Positions 26,504 to 33,742 of a DNA stretch of 36,275 bases are shown piece after piece. Source of the stretch: Ruminococcus sp. (lineage in GTDB: Bacteria > Bacillota > Clostridia > Oscillospirales > Ruminococcaceae); NCBI GenBank assembly GCA_017470905.1, contig JAFUXL010000027.1:1-36275 (forward strand), in the 5' to 3' direction. Made by a program: the position numbers and the translations under genes. The notes under the pieces are model-generated. The model saw only the letters and a list, made by a program, of their open reading frames with translations. It did not search any database and was not told the origin of the DNA. Position 1 is the stretch's first letter. Each line of letters begins with the position of its first letter.

Positions 26504-28011
26504 TTTTCATCACCCTCCGTTCTCTGCGCACTGACAGCACGTTTTCTGCCCCAGTCACGGATTATTTTTATCTTTTCAAAATTGCTTTTTGATACGGGTA
26601 CAACGGAAGAGAAGCATTCACGGATGGTTTTCATCGAAACTGCCTCCTTTCCGTAGACCATAAGGCGGTATGCCGCCTCCTTTACGGCATATTCGATTTC
26701 TGCAAAGGAAAAATCCTTTGAAAGCGTGAGCAGCTCCTCCATATGCTGCGGACTGAGCTTTATATGCAGACAGCGTGAGGTATACTGTTCAATTGCCGTG
26801 CGGCGTTCCCCGGCGGCCGGGAGGTCAACGAAAAATGTCTCCGAAAATCTTCCCTTTCTGAAAAGCTCCGCAGGCAGACGGGTAATATCGTTTGCCGTTG
26901 CCGTCATGAAAACACGGCTTTTCGATTCCTGTAGCCAGAATAGGAATTTTCCAAGAATGCGCTGACTTGTATCATTCGAGCCGTCGGCGGCGGAAAGGGA
27001 TTTTTCAATTTCGTCTATCCAGAGTATGCACGGGGATACATTGTCGATAAACTGCAAAGCCTCTTCCATTTTTCTTTCGCTTTCGCCCATCCATTTGTCG
27101 TAAACTGCGCCTATGTCGAAGCGGAAAAGCGGCAGCTCCCATTCCTTTGCAATCATCTTTGCGGAAAATGATTTTCCGCAGCCCGGCACACCCACGAGGA
27201 GTATGCCCTTCGGAGGAGTGAGTCCGTAGAGATTTAATTCTTCATCGGAGGCGAAAAAGATTTTCTTTTTCTCTTCAAGCCATGATTTAAGATTTTCCAG
27301 CCCCGATATTACGAGCCTGTCGTCAACCTCTATTTCGCTCACTGCCGAAACGGGCGCATACAGACGGCTTTTCTGACTTGTGAGCCTGTGTATATTTTTT
27401 ACATAAAGCCCCTCGGAGGTAACTATCTCGTTTGAGAGGATATTGTCTATTTGAATTTCGGTAAATCCACGCAGGAGATTTGCCGCCCTCATCATATCTG
27501 CTTTCTGCCAGTCTATATTAAAGCGAGCCTGATACTGCTTCACGAAATTCTGTATCTGTTCGTATCTTTCATTGAGGTGCGGCAGGTCAAGCTTTACTAT
27601 CATTCCGAACTGCGCGATACGGCTGAAAACCCTGTCGTCCGTTATGAGTATCAGTGTCGAGCTTGATTCCTTTGCAAGATAGAGGACATTTATAAGGTCA
27701 CGGGAATAAATCGTATCATCGCTTATTCTGCGCACATCTCCGTAGACAAAGGTTGTCCTCTGCTTTTTTCTGAACATATCGGCGATGAATTGCAGGGGGT
27801 CGTTCTTCACGTCCATGCTCTGCTGAGGCTTTCCGAGAACAGTTACCTGCTTTGCGTCTGTATAGTAATACATTTCTATCTGTCTTTCGGAGGCAATGGA
27901 GGTCAGAAGTCTTTCGCAGCGTTCACGTTCGGAAGAACTGATTATAATAAGAGGTGTCCTTGCAATGATGTAATTTTCCGTTTCGGCTTTTGTTGTAAGG
28001 TAATTGCTCAT
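26500..28011 (-). CDS. AAA+ ATPase of the Ycf46 type
   Basis: A 503-aa soluble protein; AAAGGAGG precedes the ATG, which overlaps the stop of the previous gene (ATGA). Residues 1-200 match the N-terminal domain of Ycf46-like ATPases (ARTPLIIISSSERERCERLL, then LILITDD). The AAA+ module runs from about 235: Walker A GVPGCGKS (274-281), a pore-loop-like KWMGESE (306-312), Walker B ILWIDE (329-334), sensor 1 TATAND (370-375) and arginine finger RKGRF (385-389), with the helical lid to about 470. All catalytic residues are present, so it should hydrolyse ATP as a hexamer that remodels a protein. There is no membrane span or protease domain. Its place between two small proteins and a membrane paralogue points to those as its substrates or anchors. 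Confidence 0.85.
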   Translation of the reverse strand: MSNYLTTKAETENYIIARTPLIIISSSERERCERLLTSIASERQIEMYYYTDAKQVTVLGKPQQSMDVKNDPLQFIADMFRKKQRTTFVYGDVRRISDDTIYSRDLINVLYLAKESSSTLILITDDRVFSRIAQFGMIVKLDLPHLNERYEQIQNFVKQYQARFNIDWQKADMMRAANLLRGFTEIQIDNILSNEIVTSEGLYVKNIHRLTSQKSRLYAPVSAVSEIEVDDRLVISGLENLKSWLEEKKKIFFASDEELNLYGLTPPKGILLVGVPGCGKSFSAKMIAKEWELPLFRFDIGAVYDKWMGESERKMEEALQFIDNVSPCILWIDEIEKSLSAADGSNDTSQRILGKFLFWLQESKSRVFMTATANDITRLPAELFRKGRFSETFFVDLPAAGERRTAIEQYTSRCLHIKLSPQHMEELLTLSKDFSFAEIEYAVKEAAYRLMVYGKEAVSMKTIRECFSSVVPVSKSNFEKIKIIRDWGRKRAVSAQRTEGDEN

Positions 28012-28529
28012 AAATCCTCCTTTTGACTGTCGTTTTCGGGGAAAAGACGTATCCGTTTTATCTGATAGAGTACGTCCTCAAGCTGAGTGTCATGCTGCTG
28101 CGCACAAGAATAATAAAGTGTGCGATACGCATTGAGCCAGAATTTTTCCGCCTCGCTGCGGACGGAGGATTCAAGCTCTCTGCGGAATTTTTCGCTCATG
28201 AATTTCAGGTTTCTGAAGAAAAGGCAGAAAGACAATTTCTGCGCAAAATGTACATACGGAAGATACAGGCTTTCCGTTTCGCCGAATATTGCATACATAT
28301 TCCATTCACGCTGAAATTCGTGTATGTACTGCGAAAGCATGGCATTTATCGTCTTGACAAGCTCTGTTTCGAGATATTGCAGCGAATGCTCGCTGTCACG
28401 GCAGATACCGCCGCACAGAAGCTTATACTCATCATGATTTACGGAACGTTTTTTAAGTATTTCAAAGCATTCAAGCCACTGTGCGTAATGCGTGGGGCTT
28501 GATGTGATTTCCTTTTCTGACAGCATCAT
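28008..28529 (-). CDS. Small helical protein of the AAA+ operon, unknown function
   Basis: A 173-aa protein with no domain I recognise. It is predicted to be almost all alpha-helical, with aromatic-rich amphipathic helices (LPYVHFAQKLSFCLFFRN, FWLNAYRTLYYSCAQQ) and no signal or clear membrane span. Its ATG overlaps the stop of the 83-aa gene (ATGA) and its own stop overlaps the ATPase start, with no ribosome site of its own, so it depends on translational coupling. This tight linkage suggests fixed stoichiometry with the ATPase, for example an adaptor or regulatory subunit. Confidence 0.65.
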   Translation of the reverse strand: MMLSEKEITSSPTHYAQWLECFEILKKRSVNHDEYKLLCGGICRDSEHSLQYLETELVKTINAMLSQYIHEFQREWNMYAIFGETESLYLPYVHFAQKLSFCLFFRNLKFMSEKFRRELESSVRSEAEKFWLNAYRTLYYSCAQQHDTQLEDVLYQIKRIRLFPENDSQKEDL

Positions 28530-28777
28530 TTCAGGAATGTAAAGGGCGGTTCAAGGTTCCAGTCGGGAAGCTTTTTATTCATCTCTCTGAGACGTTCATC
28601 TGTAAGAGCAGGAGCCTGCGTTTCCTCGGAAATTTTTTCCTCGCTGAAACGCTCCTTCATCATATCTTCAAATTCGAGGTCGTCATCAGATTTTTTTGAT
28701 ATGGAGACAGTGTTTTTATTTTCTTTATTTTCGGTTTCTTCGTCCGGTTTCTTTTTAAGGCTTACGATATTTGACAT
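28526..28777 (-). CDS. Small acidic disordered protein with conserved-looking C-terminal peptide
   Basis: An 83-aa protein; AAAGGAG lies before the ATG. Residues 1-60 are rich in Lys, Glu, Asp and Ser and look disordered. The end LPDWNLEPPFTFLK is Pro- and aromatic-rich and looks like a short linear motif that docks on a partner. No known domain is visible. Its position between the membrane paralogues and the coupled 173-aa/ATPase pair suggests an adaptor or substrate tag for the AAA+ protein. That role is inference from layout alone. Confidence 0.6.
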   Translation of the reverse strand: MSNIVSLKKKPDEETENKENKNTVSISKKSDDDLEFEDMMKERFSEEKISEETQAPALTDERLREMNKKLPDWNLEPPFTFLK

Positions 28778-28804
28778 AAGAATACTCCTTTATTCAATAT
28801 TTTA

Positions 28805-30439
28805 TCAAAGATAAGCAAGCATCGAGAGAATATTCTCCTTTTTGGCAACATTCTCCGAAAAATATCTCTGAAATTCGGTTATCTGCGACATTGTGCCTTC
28901 AAGTGCATTGATTGCTTTCTGAACACGTTCGGCAAATTTCTTTTTTCCGCTGACAATACGCAGGAACAGTGCAGCCGCAGCTCCTGCCATGAGAACAAGT
29001 CCCGCAAAAATTGCGCCCGTAAAGCCGTATTTGACTATATGCACTACAGATACAGCCGTTACCGCAAGACCGAGGAAAAATACTATCATAAGGACGATAT
29101 TCAGTCCGTTGACATAAACCATCCTGAATTCGTTGTTTTTGAAGAAATTATTCAGGCTTGTGCGCTGTTCTTCGAGGTCGTGACCGTTGCTGACGCTCTG
29201 CCATTCGTCAATTGAAAGGCTGTATTGCAGGGGACAGCGTTCCCTGACCCTTGCCGTCCACATTTCGAGCGCAGACGAAAACCACTGCTTTGTACTCTGT
29301 ATTCCGAATTTTCTGACCTGAACATCGGTTTCTTCGTCATATATCGCCCAGTTGACCATCTGCTTTCCGAAATTGTAATTCTGATTGCGCAGCTTCTGTA
29401 TCTCGTCATACTGCTCCTCGGCAACCTGCTTGTCGCCGTCATTGCTGATAACAAGCCGGAAATATTCCTGCTCCGCCTTTATTTCCATTTCCTCCTCATC
29501 GTAATTTGTTATGAGATTTGTGAGGATAGCATCTATACGGCTCTTGTAGTCGCCGCTCGTCTGCATGGTTCCGTCAACATTTATGCTTTCTATGAGGCTT
29601 ATCAGCTTATCGTATTTTGATGCGTCTGCACAGGAATTTTTTACTTCCTCCGAATTTGCGCAGAAGGATGAAATCATATCATAGCTGAAATTCACGTTCC
29701 TGTTGAATTTTTCAAAATAGCTGACATAATCCTGAACAAGCCCCTCGCATATTTCGGGCTTTTCGGAAATTATTCTTATCCAGCCGTTTATTATCTCTGT
29801 GACTTCATGTTCAAGCTGCTTGTCCGTGCCGAAAATTCCGCTTCTGAAAGCCTGTATCATGATTGCCGTTTCGTGCTGTAATTTCAGGGGGTCGAGCGAT
29901 TTGCAGTAGAGCGAAAACCATCTTCTTGCCGTTTCGTTTCTCCCGAAACGCAGATTGAGCAGACAGAAAAACAGAGAGGATTTCACGGGGTCTCTGCGCA
30001 CGCATTCCGAGAGCGCATTCTGTGCAACATCGGGGTAATTATTGACCCATGCAGTAACCGCCATAAGCGCATATGAGAGCCAGTATCTTGAGCTGGTTAT
30101 CCAAAGCTCTTCGGACAGCTCCTCTATGGTGCTGTTGCGCACGAGATTTATATCAAAATCCCTCACGACACCGATAATCGTTTTTCGCACGGCATCGTAA
30201 TTTCCGAACCTTTCCTTGATTAACTGGTCAAGTCTTATTATATTTTCGTGTGCTATCTGTTTTTCTTCGCCCCTCATTATATTTGTGCTGAATTCACTTA
30301 TTTTATCGTGGATATTCTGCACAACGGAGTGAATTTTCTTTGTCGAGCTGTCAACATTTCTGACGTGTACATCGACATTGGATTCAAAATTCTGGACGGA
30401 GTTGTTAAGCTGATTGAGTGCGCTGTTTACGTTTGACAT
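28805..30439 (-). CDS. Helical-repeat membrane protein, paralogue 2 of the AAA+ operon
   Basis: A 544-aa protein; GAGGAG lies before the ATG. The N-terminal 60 residues (NSALNQLNNSVQNFESNVDV) are coiled-coil-like. The helical repeat region shows the shared signature YWLSYALMAVTAWVNN and FFCLLNLRFGRNETARRWF, which matches the other paralogues closely. An NDGDKQVAEEQYDEI segment follows further on. Two membrane spans lie at about 441-498, then a 46-residue amphipathic cytoplasmic tail. It shares this plan with the 585-aa and 568-aa products but is well diverged, so the duplications are old and the copies have probably specialised. It ends 28 bases before the 83-aa gene. Confidence 0.7.
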   Translation of the reverse strand: MSNVNSALNQLNNSVQNFESNVDVHVRNVDSSTKKIHSVVQNIHDKISEFSTNIMRGEEKQIAHENIIRLDQLIKERFGNYDAVRKTIIGVVRDFDINLVRNSTIEELSEELWITSSRYWLSYALMAVTAWVNNYPDVAQNALSECVRRDPVKSSLFFCLLNLRFGRNETARRWFSLYCKSLDPLKLQHETAIMIQAFRSGIFGTDKQLEHEVTEIINGWIRIISEKPEICEGLVQDYVSYFEKFNRNVNFSYDMISSFCANSEEVKNSCADASKYDKLISLIESINVDGTMQTSGDYKSRIDAILTNLITNYDEEEMEIKAEQEYFRLVISNDGDKQVAEEQYDEIQKLRNQNYNFGKQMVNWAIYDEETDVQVRKFGIQSTKQWFSSALEMWTARVRERCPLQYSLSIDEWQSVSNGHDLEEQRTSLNNFFKNNEFRMVYVNGLNIVLMIVFFLGLAVTAVSVVHIVKYGFTGAIFAGLVLMAGAAAALFLRIVSGKKKFAERVQKAINALEGTMSQITEFQRYFSENVAKKENILSMLAYL

Positions 30440-30459
30440 ATATTCTCCTCGCTTTCATA

Positions 30460-32217
30460 TCAGAATTTGCCGATAATATACGAAATATCATCTGTATGTT
30501 CGTAATTTGCCTGTATTTTTCTGCGCCAGTCAGCCATTTCGTCAAGAACGCTGCGGAATTTTACTATTGCAATTCTGCACTGCTCCTTGTGTCTGTTTGT
30601 AAGCTCCGTCCACTGTTTCCATGTAAGGAAACCGCCGATAATTCCTGCCGCTGCGCCGAGAGTGAGAAATACCGCAAAGTTGTCGGATTTTACGGAGAGG
30701 GCGGCAATGCCGAGCAGAAGAATTGCACCTGCACATATGAAAAGGAAAATCTTAATGATGCTGTCTCCGAGAATGAAATGTACTCTGTTTTTCTCGTAAT
30801 GCTGTTCGATTTTGTTTTCGCATATTTCCCTTTCGTTTTCGCTGCATTCAAGGCGCAGCGGCTGCATATTGCGGCTTATCATGACATTTATGGGGTAGCG
30901 TTCCTTCATCATATTACGGCATTCTTCAAAATATCTCTGAATACCACGGTCTATCTGTTCTTTCAGCTTTCCGACCGAGAATTTTTTTACTGTTATGTCA
31001 ACGGCTTTGTAATCATCGGAAAATGCCCAGTAAATCATCAAATCGCCGAATGTGTGTGTTTCGTACATATGACCGTAAACGGACTGAAATTTTTCCTCCG
31101 CAGCCTTTGTATCGCCCTTTGCCGCCATTATTTCCTCATTGCGGCGAATTTCCTTTATTATTTTAAATTCTTCCGTGTCGTAGGCATCTATCAGGTTATA
31201 AAGTACGTTTTCGATATGTTCTTTCATATCCCCGGCATGAGTTTCCTGCATTTCATATACATCGCTGTAATATTTTATCATAAGCTGTACCTTTTCGGAC
31301 TGACTGAGGAGATACTTTACATTGTCGTATTCGGGACAGAAGCTCCTGAAATCGGGGTATTCCGTATCTGTCGAATGGATATATGTCTTTACATATTCAT
31401 ACGACCTGTCGGCAGCCTTTTTTGAAAAATCCACGCTTGTCGCCTTTGTCTGTTCAAGCATGGTGTTGAAATATTTTTCGGCTGTTTTCTGTATTTCGGC
31501 ATCGGTATTCAGTCCGCCCGTGAGGTATAAATTCAGTATATGCTGCCATTCTTCGGGTATTTTATTTACATCCGTCTCGCCGAGGAATGTCAGGAACCAG
31601 CTTCTTGCCGTTTCGGTACGCTGAAAGCGAAGATTTACGAGCATGAAGAACACGCACGACCTGTACTTGTCCATTTTGAGGGATTTGTTGAGCGCACGGT
31701 ATGCAGCTTCCTTTTCGTTGCTTGCCCAGAGCATTACTGCGGATATGGCATATGCAAGCCAGTAATCTGTATTTGCAAGGTAGGCTTTTTCAACTTTTTT
31801 GCGCATAGTCTCGCTCGAAATGATATGCGAGTCGATGCCTATGACATATCCGAGGGCAATTCGGCGCAGTTCGTTGTAAAACTTGAATTTTGTGCTGTAT
31901 ATATCATTGTACTGCGTAAGATTTTTCGATGCGGTGGAGAGATTTTTGAACAGGAAATAATTTTCGGTTATATCAATTATCTTCTGATAAAGTTCATCTA
32001 CAATTCCGCCCTCTTCTTCGAGATTGTCCGCAAGATATTTAACCTTATGCGTTACGGGTTCGTCTGTCTTTGAGATATTTTCCGCAACTATGTAGCAGTT
32101 CTGCACGGCAAGCTCCACTTCAGCCTCCAGCCTTACATTTTCCTCCACGAGGTAGTTGTATTCATTCACAAGGCGGTTGTACTCGGCGACCTTCGCCTGA
32201 TATTCTTCATCTGTCAT
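30460..32217 (-). CDS. Helical-repeat membrane protein, paralogue 1, first gene of the AAA+ operon
   Basis: A 585-aa product. The ATG at 32217 follows AAGGAGGAA; the frame is open 33 codons further, but across the promoter. The first 45 residues are a coiled coil (EYQAKVAEYNRLVNEYNYL). The shared repeat signature is YWLAYAISAVMLWASN and FFMLVNLRFQRTETARSWF. AKGDTKAAEEKFQSVY matches the GDT/GDK segments of the paralogues. Two membrane spans lie at about 487-536, then a charged 49-residue tail. As first gene under the strong promoter with a Spo0A-like box it may set the level of the complex. Function is unknown; a scaffold role is inferred from coiled coil, TPR-like repeats and membrane hairpin. 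Confidence 0.7.
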   Translation of the reverse strand: MTDEEYQAKVAEYNRLVNEYNYLVEENVRLEAEVELAVQNCYIVAENISKTDEPVTHKVKYLADNLEEEGGIVDELYQKIIDITENYFLFKNLSTASKNLTQYNDIYSTKFKFYNELRRIALGYVIGIDSHIISSETMRKKVEKAYLANTDYWLAYAISAVMLWASNEKEAAYRALNKSLKMDKYRSCVFFMLVNLRFQRTETARSWFLTFLGETDVNKIPEEWQHILNLYLTGGLNTDAEIQKTAEKYFNTMLEQTKATSVDFSKKAADRSYEYVKTYIHSTDTEYPDFRSFCPEYDNVKYLLSQSEKVQLMIKYYSDVYEMQETHAGDMKEHIENVLYNLIDAYDTEEFKIIKEIRRNEEIMAAKGDTKAAEEKFQSVYGHMYETHTFGDLMIYWAFSDDYKAVDITVKKFSVGKLKEQIDRGIQRYFEECRNMMKERYPINVMISRNMQPLRLECSENEREICENKIEQHYEKNRVHFILGDSIIKIFLFICAGAILLLGIAALSVKSDNFAVFLTLGAAAGIIGGFLTWKQWTELTNRHKEQCRIAIVKFRSVLDEMADWRRKIQANYEHTDDISYIIGKF

Positions 32218-32287
32218 AGCGTTCCTCCTTATTAATCCGTATTTTCTGTGTGGTTTACAGAATAAGCCTTTTTTACGATACCAGAAT

Positions 32288-32329
32288 ATTATATCATATG
32301 TATCAGAAAAAGTCAAGTTGTTTTCGACA
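32288..32329 (-). promoter_or_regulatory. Promoter and Spo0A-box-like site of the AAA+ operon
   Basis: On the minus strand TTGACT (32311-32316), a 17-base spacer and TATAAT (32288-32293). Six bases upstream of the -35 lies TGTCGAA (32323-32329), the consensus Spo0A-box heptamer, at about -42 to -48, a place from which Spo0A activates or represses sigma-A promoters. The same heptamer occurs several times inside genes here, so the box alone is weak evidence. Confidence 0.6.
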
Positions 32330-32432
32330 AGTTTCTGATTAAATCCATGCTTTTATTGTGGAATTTACACATAAAAACACCATGATTTTCCGCCGCAGCA
32401 TGGAGAACAGGGCTTTTACGGCGACCGTCCGC

Positions 32433-32462
32433 AAAAAAACAGGCAGATAAACATCTGCCTGT
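32433..32462 (-). terminator. Terminator of the metal-binding lipoprotein gene
   Basis: A 10-bp perfect stem ACAGGCAGAT/ATCTGCCTGT with a 4-base loop, followed on the minus strand by a T6 run. Confidence 0.92.
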
Positions 32463-32479
32463 CATGGTTTTGCGAAGTC

Positions 32480-33478
32480 TTATTTCATTATATCTTTAAG
32501 AACGTCATAATTTCTGCGCATGAGTGAAAGATAGGTTGCGCCGTTGTCTATATCACTTTTTGAAACGGACTGAATGGAGTTTAATTCGGCAATTTTAACG
32601 TACTTACCCGAGGTTCTTATGACAGTATCTGCGATTGATTTGTCCGAATTTTCAAGAGTAAATACAGTATCGCAGTCAAGCTCCTTTATTTTGTCCGCCA
32701 AAAAGGCAATAGTTTCGAAGCTTGCCTCCGTTTCGGCTGAACATCCCACAAATGCGGCATAATAATCAAGACCGTAATCGTCCACAAAGTAGCGGAAAGG
32801 AAATCTGTCTCCGAATATCAGCGTTTTCACGGAGGAGCTGTCAATAAGCTCTCTGAAATCGCCGTCAAGCTCATTGAGCTGCGAAATATAGGTTTCAAGA
32901 TTTGATTTATACTCATCAGAATTTTCGGGGTCGATTGCGGCTATGTTTTTTTCTATTTCGGTGCATAATATCTCTGCGTTTTTCAGCGAAAGCCAGATAT
33001 GCTCGTCATACTCCGTTTCTTCCGTGCCGCCGTCATCTTCTTCATCTTCCTCCTGCATACCCTCTTTAAACTCCTCAACCTTGGCGGCATCACCGAGAAT
33101 ATCCATAAGATTTATAACCATCATATCCTTGTTTGATGCGTCGGAGAGGGTATCCTCGACCCATTCATCGGACTCGCCGCCCACATAGACAAACATATCG
33201 CATGAGGAGATTTTCATTATATCGTCCGCTGTCGGCTGAAAGCTGTGCAGGTCAATGCCTTTATCAAGAAGATATGTTATATCAGCATTTTCCGCCCTGC
33301 CGCCGAGAATTTCCCTTACCCAGTCATATTCGGGGAAAATCGTGCATACTATGCTGAATGATTTTGAGTCTGCGTTTTCCGCCGCAGAAATATCGTTATT
33401 TTCGGTATTTCCGCAGCCTGTCATTCCTGCGGCAATAATAAAGCCGAGTGCCGTAACGCCTAATTTTTTAGAAAACAT
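32480..33478 (-). CDS. Metal-binding lipoprotein of the ZnuA/AdcA family (ABC transporter substrate-binding)
   Basis: A 332-aa product from the ATG at 33478, preceded by GGGGG; the longer frame crosses the promoter. Residues 1-22 are a lipoprotein signal ending MTGC (Cys22). The cluster A-I substrate-binding fold is seen: FSIVCTIFPEYDWVREI, DLHSFQPT (H78), DEHIWLS (H160) and LNSIQSVS. The third metal His of the family (FHDAFGY) is replaced (FGDRFPFRYF), leaving D224 nearby, and the usual His-rich loop is instead an acidic stretch (EEDEEDDGGTEETEYDE, about 143-159). So metal preference or affinity may differ from classical Zn or Mn binders. It is a single-gene unit, with no permease or ATPase beside it, behind a Fur-type box. 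Confidence 0.82.
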   Translation of the reverse strand: MFSKKLGVTALGFIIAAGMTGCGNTENNDISAAENADSKSFSIVCTIFPEYDWVREILGGRAENADITYLLDKGIDLHSFQPTADDIMKISSCDMFVYVGGESDEWVEDTLSDASNKDMMVINLMDILGDAAKVEEFKEGMQEEDEEDDGGTEETEYDEHIWLSLKNAEILCTEIEKNIAAIDPENSDEYKSNLETYISQLNELDGDFRELIDSSSVKTLIFGDRFPFRYFVDDYGLDYYAAFVGCSAETEASFETIAFLADKIKELDCDTVFTLENSDKSIADTVIRTSGKYVKIAELNSIQSVSKSDIDNGATYLSLMRRNYDVLKDIMK

Positions 33479-33512
33479 AAAAGTATACCCCCGTTCTGGA
33501 TTAAATCGAAAA

Positions 33513-33527
33513 TGATAATTATTTTCA
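33513..33527 (-). promoter_or_regulatory. Fur/Zur-family operator-like 7-1-7 box
   Basis: TGATAATTATTTTCA fits the TGATAAT-N-ATTATCA Fur-type 7-1-7 palindrome at all but one base. It lies just downstream of the expected start of transcription, where a bound repressor would block the metal-lipoprotein gene. Which Fur-family member (Fur, Zur, PerR) binds cannot be told. Confidence 0.6.
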
Positions 33528-33535
33528 TATTTGAT

Positions 33536-33564
33536 ATTATACCACATAGTCTTGACTAAGTCAA
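33536..33564 (-). promoter_or_regulatory. Promoter of the metal-binding lipoprotein gene
   Basis: On the minus strand TTGACT (33559-33564), a 17-base spacer and TATAAT (33536-33541). A 13-base palindrome TTGACTAAGTCAA (33552-33564) overlaps the -35 and may be a second operator. Confidence 0.75.
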
Positions 33565-33630
33565 TGACATTATATGAAAAATTCCGTTTCTAATCATTTC
33601 AAATGCCGTATTTGCGAGCTTATCAGAACT

Positions 33631-33690
33631 TTTTGGTAGATTCATATATTATCGAAATCCGATTTTTATCTACCAGATTTTCTACCAAAA
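33631..33690. repeat. Inverted and direct repeats beside the integrase, candidate attachment region
   Basis: TTTTGGTAGA (33631-33640) and TCTACCAAAA (33681-33690) are a perfect 10-bp inverted repeat. TCTACCA occurs again at 33669-33675, giving a direct repeat 12 bases before the second arm. Such repeats next to the 3' end of a tyrosine integrase gene are typical of integrase core or arm sites, so the element end probably lies here. Confidence 0.45.
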
Positions 33691-33742
33691 TCGCTCTTTT
33701 TTCGTTCTCTTTTTCTCGCTATCCATTTTTCGATATTATATT

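Noticed and set aside
30418-31425. 335-codon plus-strand open frame opposite the first membrane paralogue
   Set aside because: Hydrophobic antisense shadow; the minus-strand product shares clear signatures with two paralogues.
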